In this document: positions 31,782-38,235 of the stretch, in pieces
How positions within the stretch are numbered: the stretch's first letter is position 1
Layout of the letters: every line of letters starts with the position of its first letter
Assembly: GCA_005893295.1 (NCBI GenBank)
Contig: VBOY01000035.1
Span: forward strand, 609 to 38,843
DNA length: 38,235 nucleotides
Reading direction: 5' to 3'
DNA from: Candidatus Eiseniibacteriota bacterium
GTDB taxonomy: Bacteria > Eisenbacteria > RBG-16-71-46
Program-made: the position numbers and the translations under genes
The notes under the pieces: model-generated
What the model was told of the DNA's origin: nothing
The model's input: the letters and a program-made list of their open reading frames with translations, nothing else
Databases searched by the model: none

Positions 31782-32527
31782 GAACCGGCTGGCCGCCCGG
31801 TCGACCCGGGCCGAGCCAGCGTTCCCACGTGCTCGAGCGCGTGCCGGTACGCCTCGGGAGTGTCGACGTCGATCCAAGAGCAATCCTTGGGGATCGGGAC
31901 TCCCTCCATCGCGTCGTCCTCGATCAGGCTTCGCACCGATTCGCTGATGCTCTCACGGCCCGCCGCGATGTTGCGCTCCATCGCGACGAGCATCCGCTCG
32001 TCGATTCGGAACACTCCGCAGTCGATCGCATGGTAGCCCTCGATCTCCTTGCCGATCGCCACGATGCGCGCTCCTTCGAGCTCGACCTTGGTGGCGTCGT
32101 CCAGGTCGAACACGCCCGGGATATCCGGATCGACCAGCAGCAGATTGCATCCGCTCCGGTGCCGTGCCAGAATCTCGATCGCCCGCGCCGGCACGATGTG
32201 GTCGCACATCGACAGCAAGACCGGTGGATCGGCTCCCCCGCTTCGTCCACCCGCCAGGACCGAGAGCGCGTTCCCTCTCTCCCACTCCGGGTTCGCGACG
32301 AACGAGACGAGATCGCGAATCTCGGCGAGCCGCTCCACGTGGCGCTGGATCTCGTCGCCGCGAAATCCCACCACGATGCGCACGCGGCGCGCCCCGGCGT
32401 CGCGCAGGTTCCCGAGGATCTGACTCAGGATCGTGCCGTCCCCGAACGGCAGCAGGGTCTTCGGAACCTGCTGCGTGCGCTCCCACAGTCGGCTGCCCCG
32501 CCCGGCGGCTATGACGATCGCTTCCAT
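31778..32527 (-). CDS. NDP-sugar/alcohol nucleotidyltransferase (phosphocholine cytidylyltransferase-like)
   Basis: Small GT-A-fold nucleotidyltransferase of 249 residues without a C-terminal hexapeptide domain. The signature AAGRGSRLW (7-15) and the Lys in VPKTLLPFGDGT are intact; metal-site acidic residues lie in SMCDH and in the late WIDVDTPE. Proteins of this size with VPKTLLP and CGVFRIDE resemble phosphocholine cytidylyltransferase or inositol-/glycerol-phosphate CTP transferases (LicC-like). Its stop overlaps the CDP-glycerol-type transferase start (GTGA) and its start overlaps the end of the GT2 gene by 19 bases. The natural reading is that it activates the alcohol-phosphate used by the next enzyme, with CTP as probable nucleotide (inference). 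Confidence 0.85.
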   Translation of the reverse strand: MEAIVIAAGRGSRLWERTQQVPKTLLPFGDGTILSQILGNLRDAGARRVRIVVGFRGDEIQRHVERLAEIRDLVSFVANPEWERGNALSVLAGGRSGGADPPVLLSMCDHIVPARAIEILARHRSGCNLLLVDPDIPGVFDLDDATKVELEGARIVAIGKEIEGYHAIDCGVFRIDERMLVAMERNIAAGRESISESVRSLIEDDAMEGVPIPKDCSWIDVDTPEAYRHALEHVGTLARPGSTGRPAGS

Positions 32528-33300
32528 CGCGACAGCTCCCAGAGCTTGAGGTACTTGCAGTAGACCCCGAAGGCGGAGATCGAGGACAGAATCAACCCCT
32601 CCTTGCCGTCCAGGAAACCGCGTTGCGCGACGTACATGGTGAAGAATTTGAGCACGCCGCGCATGCCGGCGCCGAGCAGCGAGATGCGCCGGCCCTGCTC
32701 GAACAGCCGCGCCGCCGCGAGGTCGCTGTAGGCGTTGATCTTCTCCAGGTGGGACGCGACGGTCGGATAGGTGAAGTGCTCGATCGCCTCTGCCAGCTCG
32801 AGCTTGGGATCCCCCATCTGCACCGCCTCGTGCAGCGGGCGATCCGTGTAGTTGCCGAAGCGTCGATCGAAGAACCGCAGGTGGTGCTCGTTGGCCCAGC
32901 CGCAATGGCGGATCTCGCGGCCGAGGTAGTAGGTGCGGAATCGCACGCGGTAGCCGCGGACCTCGGGCCCGTGCTCGAGGATGCGCAGCAAGCGGTCACG
33001 CAGCGGCGCGCTCACCACTTCGTCGGCGTCGATCGAGAAGATCCAATCGTGGGTGGCGGATTCGGCGGCCAGCTTCTTCATGGCGCCGAAGCCGCGCCAC
33101 GGCGTCTCGATCACGCGACATCCGCGCCGCCGGCAGATCTCCTGCGTCCCGTCGCGCGAGCCCGAATCGAGCACCACGACCTCGTCCACCCAACCGAGCG
33201 AATCCAGGCAGCGCTCGATCGAGGCCGCCTCGTCCCGCACCACCAGGATCGCGGAGACCGGTGGTCGTCCGGCCGGCCGGATTTCGGCCGCCGACGTCAC
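32509..33300 (-). CDS. GT2 glycosyltransferase, WaaE/KdtX-like (LPS core)
   Basis: GT-A glycosyltransferase of 263 residues. Strand-turn VSAILVVRDEAASIERCLDSL (15-35) is the family opening, and DxD is Asp91-Ala-Asp93 in FSIDADEVV. The later EHHLRFFDRRFGNYTDRPLHE block is typical of WaaE/KdtX-like beta-1,4-glucosyltransferases acting on the LPS inner core. A C-terminal amphipathic/hydrophobic stretch (about 215-255) probably docks it to the inner membrane. The GTG start overlaps the MsbA-like stop by four bases. With the neighbours it supports an LPS-core assembly locus; donor sugar and acceptor are unproven. Confidence 0.88.
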   Translation of the reverse strand: MTSAAEIRPAGRPPVSAILVVRDEAASIERCLDSLGWVDEVVVLDSGSRDGTQEICRRRGCRVIETPWRGFGAMKKLAAESATHDWIFSIDADEVVSAPLRDRLLRILEHGPEVRGYRVRFRTYYLGREIRHCGWANEHHLRFFDRRFGNYTDRPLHEAVQMGDPKLELAEAIEHFTYPTVASHLEKINAYSDLAAARLFEQGRRISLLGAGMRGVLKFFTMYVAQRGFLDGKEGLILSSISAFGVYCKYLKLWELSRWKRSS

Positions 33301-34940
33301 CCGTGGCTCCGTCCCGCCGTTTCGCGGGCGGCATCGGCCGCTTCGGCCGGTGCGGCGGCCGCCGACGAACGCTCCGCGGTGGCATCGCGGAACTGCATCC
33401 GGTAGAGCCTCTGGTAGAGCCCGTCCCGTGCCAACAGCTCGTCGTGAGTCCCCTCGTCCTCGATGCGCCCTCGGTCGAGCACCAGGATGCGATCCGCCTC
33501 CTGCACCGTGGAGAGTCGATGTGCGATCACGAACGTGGTGCGGTTCCGCAGCAGGCGCTCGACCGCCTCCTGCACCAGCGCCTCGCTCTCGCTGTCGAGG
33601 GCCGAGGTGGCTTCGTCGAGCACCAGGATCGGGGGATCGCGCAGGATCGCGCGCGCGATCGCCAGCCGCTGCCGTTGTCCGCCCGACAGCTTCATGCCGC
33701 GATCGCCGATCGGCGTCGCGTACCCTTGCGGCATCTCGCGGATGAACCGGTGCGCGTTCGCGGCCTCGCTGGCGCGCACGATCTCCTCGTGCGTCGCTCC
33801 CGGCTTGCCGAGGGCGATGTTGGCCTCCACGGTGTCGTCGAACAGCACCGTCTCCTGCGTGACGAGGCCGATCATCGAGCGCAGGCTCTCGAGTCGCACG
33901 ACACGGATGTCCTCCCCGTTGATCAGGATCCGACCGGCGTCGGGGTCGTAGAAACGCGGCAGCAGATCGATCAGCGTCGACTTGCCCGCCCCGCTCAGGC
34001 CGACGATGGCGATCATCTCTCCCGCCTGGACATCGAAGCGAATGTCACGCAGCACCGGGACTCCCGGGACGTGCTCGAACGATACGTCCTCGAAGCGGAT
34101 CTCACGCACCGGCGGCGCCAGGGAGCGCGCCCGCGGCGCATCGCGCACCGTGGGCGGGGTGTCGAGGATCTTGAAGATGCGCTCGGAGGCCGCGATCCCC
34201 TCCTCGATCTGAATGTTCACTTGCGAGAGCGCGCGGATCGGCTGCATCAGGGCGAACAGACCGATCAGGAACATCAGGAATTGCGCTCCTTCCATTCCTG
34301 CGCCGCGCACGATGTCGCGCCCGCCGAGGTAGAGGATGATCACGCCCATCCCTGCGCCCAGCATCTCGGTGATCGGCGGGGCCAGCGCCCCGGTGCGATT
34401 CATGCGGATCACCGACGATCCGTAGTCCTCGTTCACGCGCCGGAAGCGCTCGCCCATGTGGCGCTCGAGATTGAACGCCTTGATGATGCGGATGCCGAGG
34501 ATCGTCTCCTGGAGCCCGCCGGTGATGTCGGCCATCCGCTCCTGGCTGCGGGTGCTGTAGCGCCTCAGCCTCCGGCCGACGCGGTTGATGAGGTAGAACG
34601 CCGGCGGAGCGACCAGGAGGGTGAGCAAGAACAGCCGCCAGTTGGCCAGGATCACCGCGGTGGTGTAGGCCAGGATCCCGCGCACCAGGGTGACGTCGTT
34701 GGTGATCCTCGAGATCAGCGTGCCGGCACCGGCGTCGTTGTAGAACTCGATCGGGAGTCCAAGGTAGTGGCGGTAGAGCGACGCGCGGAGGTCCCGGATC
34801 ACGCCCTGCTCGACGCGCACGATCAGGAACGACTGCGCGTACCAGAAGATGTTCTTGAGCAGGAACACGAGCACGATCACGAAGCAGAAGCGGCGCAGTG
34901 TCTCCAACCGGTCGGGCGAGTGGACCAGGGCCGCGATCAT
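33297..34940 (-). CDS. msbA: MsbA-like lipid/glycolipid flippase ABC transporter, 5' end out of frame
   Basis: Half-transporter, 547 residues from ATG 34940 where about 600 or more would be expected. The ATPase domain is complete: Walker A GLSGAGKST, Q-loop VTQETVLFDDT, signature LSGGQRQRLAIA, Walker B ILVLDEATSALD and H-loop VIAHRLST. The membrane domain holds helices 2-6, but helix 1 is outside the ATG-initiated frame. Upstream, the same frame stays open and reads YAAFSGATIGLVVPF, clearly the missing first-helix region, but has no usable start; the true start (MKLYLRLLRYL) is in another frame. Either the gene is frameshifted or the sequence is wrong. The C-terminal tail is Ala/Glu-rich. It would flip lipid A-core or O-antigen lipids. 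Overlaps the GT2 start by four bases. Confidence 0.85.
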   Translation of the reverse strand: MIAALVHSPDRLETLRRFCFVIVLVFLLKNIFWYAQSFLIVRVEQGVIRDLRASLYRHYLGLPIEFYNDAGAGTLISRITNDVTLVRGILAYTTAVILANWRLFLLTLLVAPPAFYLINRVGRRLRRYSTRSQERMADITGGLQETILGIRIIKAFNLERHMGERFRRVNEDYGSSVIRMNRTGALAPPITEMLGAGMGVIILYLGGRDIVRGAGMEGAQFLMFLIGLFALMQPIRALSQVNIQIEEGIAASERIFKILDTPPTVRDAPRARSLAPPVREIRFEDVSFEHVPGVPVLRDIRFDVQAGEMIAIVGLSGAGKSTLIDLLPRFYDPDAGRILINGEDIRVVRLESLRSMIGLVTQETVLFDDTVEANIALGKPGATHEEIVRASEAANAHRFIREMPQGYATPIGDRGMKLSGGQRQRLAIARAILRDPPILVLDEATSALDSESEALVQEAVERLLRNRTTFVIAHRLSTVQEADRILVLDRGRIEDEGTHDELLARDGLYQRLYRMQFRDATAERSSAAAAPAEAADAARETAGRSHG

Positions 34941-35170
34941 TCCTTTTGCCCGCTCCCGTGCCCAGCCGGCGAGCGAAGGCTTGGCGGACGTCGCGGCCCG
35001 CGCCGAATCGACGGGCGCCGGTTGGGGCGCACCGCTGCCGGGCAGAGTCGCCGCGACCTCGGGGTTCCCACCGTAGAGCAGGATGCGACTGAACGGGACG
35101 ACCAGCCCGATGGTTGCCCCCGAGAACGCCGCGTAACGAGGTAGCGCAGCAAACGAAGATACAGTTTCAC
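34937..35170 (-). pseudogene. Frame-shifted 5' end of the MsbA-like gene
   Basis: GTG 35170 lies one base after the O-antigen-ligase stop and opens MKLYLRLLRYL, the usual N-terminus of MsbA-like proteins. From about 35140 the frame becomes Arg/Ser/Pro-rich and meaningless, while another frame picks up YAAFSGATIGLVVPF, the normal continuation. About 20-30 residues that families have between RYL and LYAAFSG are missing, in a number of bases not divisible by three. The wrong frame ends at a TGA that overlaps ATG 34940 (ATGA), so ribosomes that reach it could restart in the correct frame. I treat this as the damaged start of one gene, not a separate gene. Confidence 0.75.
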
Positions 35171-35171
35171 T

Positions 35172-36437
35172 TTAAGACCCCTCGAGATCCTGGGCCCCCG
35201 CCGCAGCCGTCTCGGCGGTCACCATGGTCGCGGCGATGACGAACCAGAAGAGTCCCGCCACTTCCTCGTCCAGAAGGTAGCACTGCCCGAAGCCGCCCAC
35301 GAGGATGCCGGTTGCGACCAGCATCCCGGCGAGCAGGATCGGCCGCGCGGCATCCCCCGCGGGGAGACTGCGATAGGCGCGCGCCGCGTGGCGGTAGAAG
35401 CGGACCCAGAGAAAGCCGAACGCGGCCAACCCGACGACCCCGCAGTTGACCAGGATGTTGAGCACCTCGTTATGCGGGTTTCCGGTCGCGTCGTAGGTGC
35501 CCGGCACCCGGTAGGCCGGGAACAAGACCTTGAACGCCCCCATTCCGGCCCCCAGGATCGGATGATCCACCCAGATCCGCAGCGCCGTGTGCCACAGCCG
35601 CACGCGCGGATCGTCGAGCAGGGCAGCCGGGCTTCCGATCCGCTCGCGGATCGCGGGCACCACGGCCGCCACCAGCACGCCGAGCGCGAGCGCCGCCACG
35701 GCGACACGCCGCGCGCGGCCGCGCGCAACCAACGAGCCGCCCAAGGTCGCGGCGAGGAAGCCTGCCCAGGCGGTGCGCGCGAAGCTGACGACGAGGCCGA
35801 GCCATTGCGCGGCCGCCGAGGCGAGGCGGAGGCCCGTGGCCGCGGGGCTCGCCGGTAGACGCGACAGCCCCAGGCTCGACAACGTGGTGATCAGCACGCT
35901 GCCGCCGTAGGTCAGATGGTGGTCGAAGAAGCCGATCGCGATGTGGAGGCCGCCGATGCGCTCGAGCGGGCGATGGCGAACCAGGTCGACGCCGAAGATC
36001 GTCTGCCAGACCGCGTAGATCGCGACGAGTCCGGCCACCGCCAAGAGCAGATTGCAGGCGCGCCGCACGCGCCCGCGATCGAGCGCCTGCACGAACAGCG
36101 GATAGAAGAGGAGCACCCACTCGCCGCGCAGACTCCGCACGGCGTGGGCACGATCGCGTGCCACGAGCAGCGAGGCGACCTCGGCCGCGGCGAACAGCAG
36201 CAGCGGCAGATCGAGCGGCGTGCGACGGTATCGCTTGCGGCCCAGAAGCAGCGAGACGACGACGCCGACGAAGGCGAGGACGACGCCCGCCTCGCAGGCT
36301 GCGATCGAGACGGTCGCGGTCGCCGCGAACACGTAGGTGCCGGCGGCGACGAGCCACGGCGCAAGGCCGATGCCCCCGCGCGTGGCCGGCGCGTCCGCCA
36401 CTGGCGGGCCATGGAGGGGCCGATCGATTCGTCCCAT
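35172..36437 (-). CDS. O-antigen ligase/polymerase family protein (WaaL/Wzy-like)
   Basis: Integral membrane protein of 421 residues with about eleven or twelve hydrophobic helices. The large periplasmic loop before the last helices contains the Wzy_C-type pattern VDHPILGAGMGAFKVLFPAYR...GNPHNEVLNILVNCGVVGL, with the conserved His-Asn pair (PHNEVL) of ligases. It also carries SFARTAWAGFL, comparable to the SxSRgxwLg block of the family. It joins O-antigen or an oligosaccharide to lipid A-core in the periplasm, or polymerises it. ATG 36437 heads the minus-strand glycan operon and the MsbA-like start follows one base after the stop. The start faces a long non-coding region shared with the RND gene. 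Confidence 0.87.
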   Translation of the reverse strand: MGRIDRPLHGPPVADAPATRGGIGLAPWLVAAGTYVFAATATVSIAACEAGVVLAFVGVVVSLLLGRKRYRRTPLDLPLLLFAAAEVASLLVARDRAHAVRSLRGEWVLLFYPLFVQALDRGRVRRACNLLLAVAGLVAIYAVWQTIFGVDLVRHRPLERIGGLHIAIGFFDHHLTYGGSVLITTLSSLGLSRLPASPAATGLRLASAAAQWLGLVVSFARTAWAGFLAATLGGSLVARGRARRVAVAALALGVLVAAVVPAIRERIGSPAALLDDPRVRLWHTALRIWVDHPILGAGMGAFKVLFPAYRVPGTYDATGNPHNEVLNILVNCGVVGLAAFGFLWVRFYRHAARAYRSLPAGDAARPILLAGMLVATGILVGGFGQCYLLDEEVAGLFWFVIAATMVTAETAAAGAQDLEGS

Positions 36438-36660
36438 CAGGAAGGCGGCAGCCTACACGGAATCGCGTGCCCAGGGGAAACCGATGCGGTCAGCTCCGCT
36501 GCCTTCCTGCCCTGCCGCCGTCTGCAGGCCGCACAAGCGTGGCCCGGACCGGCGGGTCGCGCGCCGGCCCGTCGGGTCCCAGACCTGTCGCCCGTCCCGC
36601 GTTGTCCCGGGATCGGGGTGAGCGACCGCGACACGATCCCATCCAGGTGGGGCCGTGCCA
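36438..36660. other. Promoter-proximal non-coding stretch of the glycan operon
   Basis: GC-rich, with no credible gene. It contains a GC-rich inverted arrangement at about 36540-36575 (ggaccggcgggtcgcgcgcc then ggcccgtcggg) and should carry the promoter of the minus-strand glycan operon, which I cannot pinpoint. The composition changes abruptly to AT-rich at about 36660. Confidence 0.4.
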
Positions 36661-36703
36661 CTTCATATGTATGTCATATACGGCGCATCATATTGACATC
36701 ACA

Positions 36704-36717
36704 TTGATACGTATCAA
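36704..36717. promoter_or_regulatory. Perfect 14-bp palindrome (operator candidate)
   Basis: TTGATACGTATCAA is perfectly self-complementary and ends 19 bases before the -35 of the promoter at 36737. It lies in the AT-rich island. Just upstream, GTATGTCATATAC (36668-36682 area) is a second, interrupted GTAT/ATAC repeat. This looks like a binding site of a TetR- or MerR-type regulator, which is inference. Confidence 0.55.
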
Positions 36718-36736
36718 CACGCCACTTTGTGAAATA

Positions 36737-36766
36737 TTGACAGATGATCTTAACCGCCTCTAAACT
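36737..36766 (+). promoter_or_regulatory. Sigma-70-like promoter for the RND gene
   Basis: TTGACA (36737-36742) is a perfect -35 element. TAAACT (36761-36766) is a 4/6 match to the -10 after an 18-base spacer. It lies in the AT-rich island (about 36660-36790) that stands out from the GC-rich surroundings. Transcription would begin near 36773, giving a leader of about 250 bases before the RND start at 37024. Confidence 0.55.
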
Positions 36767-36795
36767 ATATCCTGAAATTGCTAAGACCCTAGACG

Positions 36796-36850
36796 AGGAG
36801 CCAAAGCTCGGGCCCACGGACAGGCCCTAGAGGGCGGTACCCGTGGGCTC
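36796..36850 (+). ncRNA. Structured leader RNA with alternative stems (unknown class)
   Basis: Starting about 25 bases after the predicted transcription start. GAGC(CAAA)GCTC forms a short hairpin (36798-36809). GGGCCCACGG (36810-36819) pairs with CCGTGGGCTC (36841-36850), ten pairs with one G-U, enclosing GCCC(TAGA)GGGC (36824-36835). A competing fold pairs GGGCC (36810-36814) with GGCCC (36823-36827) and excludes both. Mutually exclusive stems in a leader suggest a riboswitch or attenuator. No U tract follows. I could not match a named class by eye. Confidence 0.45.
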
Positions 36851-37023
36851 TTGCCATATCAATCCAACATGGCTCATCGCACGCGGATCCAGGCGCGTGT
36901 GTGTCTCATGCGACCGTGCCAATGGTCGTCCCGACCGCCGCAGGCGGCACGTCTCCCGCGCGTACCCGAGGCTGCTCCGAGTGCACGCGTTGGGGGGACG
37001 CCCAAGAGGGAGGGTCTGAAGCG

Positions 37024-38235
37024 ATGCTGCGTTCTCTCGTCCAATCCAGTCTCAAGTCACCGCTCGTGGTCATCGCCCTGGCCGCGGCGTTGGTGGTATT
37101 GGGGTCTGCGCGTCTCCGCGACATGCCGGTCGACGTCCTCCCCGAATTCTCCGTGCCGTACGTGGAAATCCAGACCGAATCCCTCGGCCTTTCCGCCGAA
37201 GAAGTGGAGCAGCTGATCACCGTTCCCATGGAGCAGGATCTGCTCAACGGACTGCCCTGGCTCCAAACCATCCGCTCCGAGTCGGTGCCGGGGCTGTCTT
37301 CGATCGTGCTGGTCTTCGAGCCTAGAACCAACCTGATGCGGGCACGACAGATGGTGTCGGAGCGTCTCACCCAGGCGGTGGCGCTCCCGCACGTCTCCAG
37401 ACCACCGGTCATGCTCCAGCCGATGTCCGCAACGAGCCGGGTCATGATCGTCGGACTGTCGTCGCAATCGTTGTCGCCGATTCAAATGTCGGTCCTGGCG
37501 CGATGGACGATCGTCCCGCGATTGATGGGCGTGCCGGGTGTGGCCAACGTGGTGATCTGGGGGCAGAGAGACCGGCAGCTTCAAGTGCAGGTCGATCCGA
37601 AGCGGCTGCAGGCCCATGGCACGTCGCTGCTCAAGGTTCTCGAGACGACGGGCAATGCGCTATGGGTATCGTCGTTGACGTTCGTCGACGCTTCGACTCC
37701 GGGAACCAGCGGATTCATCGACACCAACAATCAGCGGATCGGCATCCGACACATCCTTCCGATCGTGTCGCCCGCCGGCCTATCGCAAGTGCCGATCGAC
37801 GGGTCCTCGCTTCGACTCGGCGACGTCGCCGACGTCGTCGAGGACCATCAGCCGCTCATCGGGGACGCCCTGACCAAGAACGGCCCCGGGCTCCTGCTGG
37901 TGGTCGAGAAGTTCCCCGGGGCCAATAGCCTCAACGTGACGCGAGGCGTCGAGGAGGCGCTTTCCGAGCTCGGACCCGGCCTGTCCGGCATGGACATGGA
38001 TTCGAACGTATTCCGTCCCGCGGATTTCATCGAGACGGCGACTCGCAACGTCCGCCTGGCGGCGATTCTCGGGTTCCTCCTGGTTGCGCTTGCTCTCTGT
38101 GCCCTCTTCTTCGAGTGGCGCGCGGCCTTCGTCAGCCTGGTGTCCATCCCGTTGTCGCTGCTCGCTGCCGGCCTGGTGCTCCACCTCACGGGCGCGACTC
38201 TCAACACCATCGTCCTGGCCGGCCTTGCGATCGCG
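37024..38235 (+). CDS. RND efflux pump inner-membrane protein, heavy-metal (CusA/CzcA-like) type, partial
   Basis: 404 codons are visible, with no stop before the window edge; full RND pumps have about 1000-1050 residues. The N-terminal helix (11-29) is followed by the proton-relay-side motif DVLPEF (37-42), then the porter-domain start [36 protein letters not shown], characteristic of the heavy-metal-efflux branch (DxLPDxS... and GLSA.EVE..IT.P.E). A second hydrophobic segment (about 346-364) begins the next helices, and the visible end reaches the conserved [10 protein letters not shown] region. ATG 37024 has GGGAGGG about ten bases upstream. Substrate (metal or organic) is not decidable. 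It is expressed from the AT-rich promoter and structured leader described above. Confidence 0.9.
   Translation, partial: MLRSLVQSSLKSPLVVIALAAALVVLGSARLRDMPVDVLPEFSVPYVEIQTESLGLSAEEVEQLITVPMEQDLLNGLPWLQTIRSESVPGLSSIVLVFEPRTNLMRARQMVSERLTQAVALPHVSRPPVMLQPMSATSRVMIVGLSSQSLSPIQMSVLARWTIVPRLMGVPGVANVVIWGQRDRQLQVQVDPKRLQAHGTSLLKVLETTGNALWVSSLTFVDASTPGTSGFIDTNNQRIGIRHILPIVSPAGLSQVPIDGSSLRLGDVADVVEDHQPLIGDALTKNGPGLLLVVEKFPGANSLNVTRGVEEALSELGPGLSGMDMDSNVFRPADFIETATRNVRLAAILGFLLVALALCALFFEWRAAFVSLVSIPLSLLAAGLVLHLTGATLNTIVLAGLAIA

Noticed and set aside
34937-35170. A separate short gene before the MsbA-like gene
   Set aside because: Only its first 11 residues are protein-like, and they match the MsbA N-terminus. 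The remainder is out of frame, so it is the damaged 5' end of the transporter.
36796-36850. Guanidine-III or NiCo riboswitch
   Set aside because: Short similarities (ACGAGG, GGACAGG) are present, but the second required copy or pseudoknot partner is not, so no named class is claimed.
1-38235. tRNA, rRNA or mobile elements
   Set aside because: No T-loop/acceptor combination, rRNA motif, transposase motif, or terminal inverted repeat was found by reading both strands.

Overview
The window is GC-rich (by eye around two thirds G+C), densely packed and bacterial. Several signs point to a Gram-negative of the FCB group or a neighbouring high-GC phylum, possibly Candidatus Eisenbacteria: an LPS-core/O-antigen assembly cluster, a PorV/PorQ-like outer-membrane protein beside secreted fibronectin-III proteins (one ending in a FlgD-like C-terminal domain), and lipoproteins with clear lipoboxes. 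This placement is inference from gene content. I found no rRNA, tRNA, CRISPR array, insertion sequence or phage gene.

Layout. 1-4415 (minus): tripartite-efflux adaptor (MacA-like), FtsX/MacB-type permease without its ATPase, then a PAS histidine kinase and the start of a response regulator. 4575-7174 (minus): lipoprotein, alpha/beta hydrolase, unknown protein, DUF2269-type membrane protein. 7195-10461 (minus): manganese module of an ICMT-like membrane protein, an MntR-type regulator and an Nramp transporter fused to a UspA domain, with two candidate MntR boxes at 10522-10558. 10676-14009 (plus): branched-chain-type 2-oxo acid dehydrogenase genes in the order E1-beta, E2, E1-alpha, ending at a probable bidirectional terminator. 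14154-17054 (minus): two FN3 proteins and a PorV/PorQ-like barrel. 17641-18405 (plus): prepilin peptidase. 18482-25605 (plus): DAO-type flavoprotein, then a translationally coupled operon of GcvT-like protein, two CrtI/PYROXD2-like flavoenzymes and a Rieske oxygenase. 25646-27485 (minus): membrane protein plus two thioredoxin-fold proteins. 27619-29427 (plus): asparagine synthase. 29437-36437 (minus): LPS/surface-glycan operon (ligase, MsbA-like flippase, GT2, nucleotidyltransferase, CDP-glycerol-type transferase, GT4). 36438-37023: an unusually AT-rich promoter with a structured leader, driving a heavy-metal-type RND pump (37024 to the window edge).

How the genes work together. The best candidate for an undescribed system is the 18482-25605 cluster. 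Four of its genes overlap by exactly 4 nt and combine a Rieske oxygenase with quaternary-amine-oxygenase-like motifs, a folate-binding GcvT-fold protein and flavin amine-oxidase-type proteins. This suggests oxidative demethylation of a methylated (probably quaternary) amine with one-carbon transfer to tetrahydrofolate; the substrate cannot be read from the sequence. Second, the RND gene has a leader with a promoter, a perfect operator-like palindrome and mutually exclusive hairpins. Third, three minus-strand genes (MacA-like, ICMT-like, MsbA-like) each seem to lack an internal segment the family normally has. These may be true deletions or assembly errors, so read accuracy should be checked before building biology on them.
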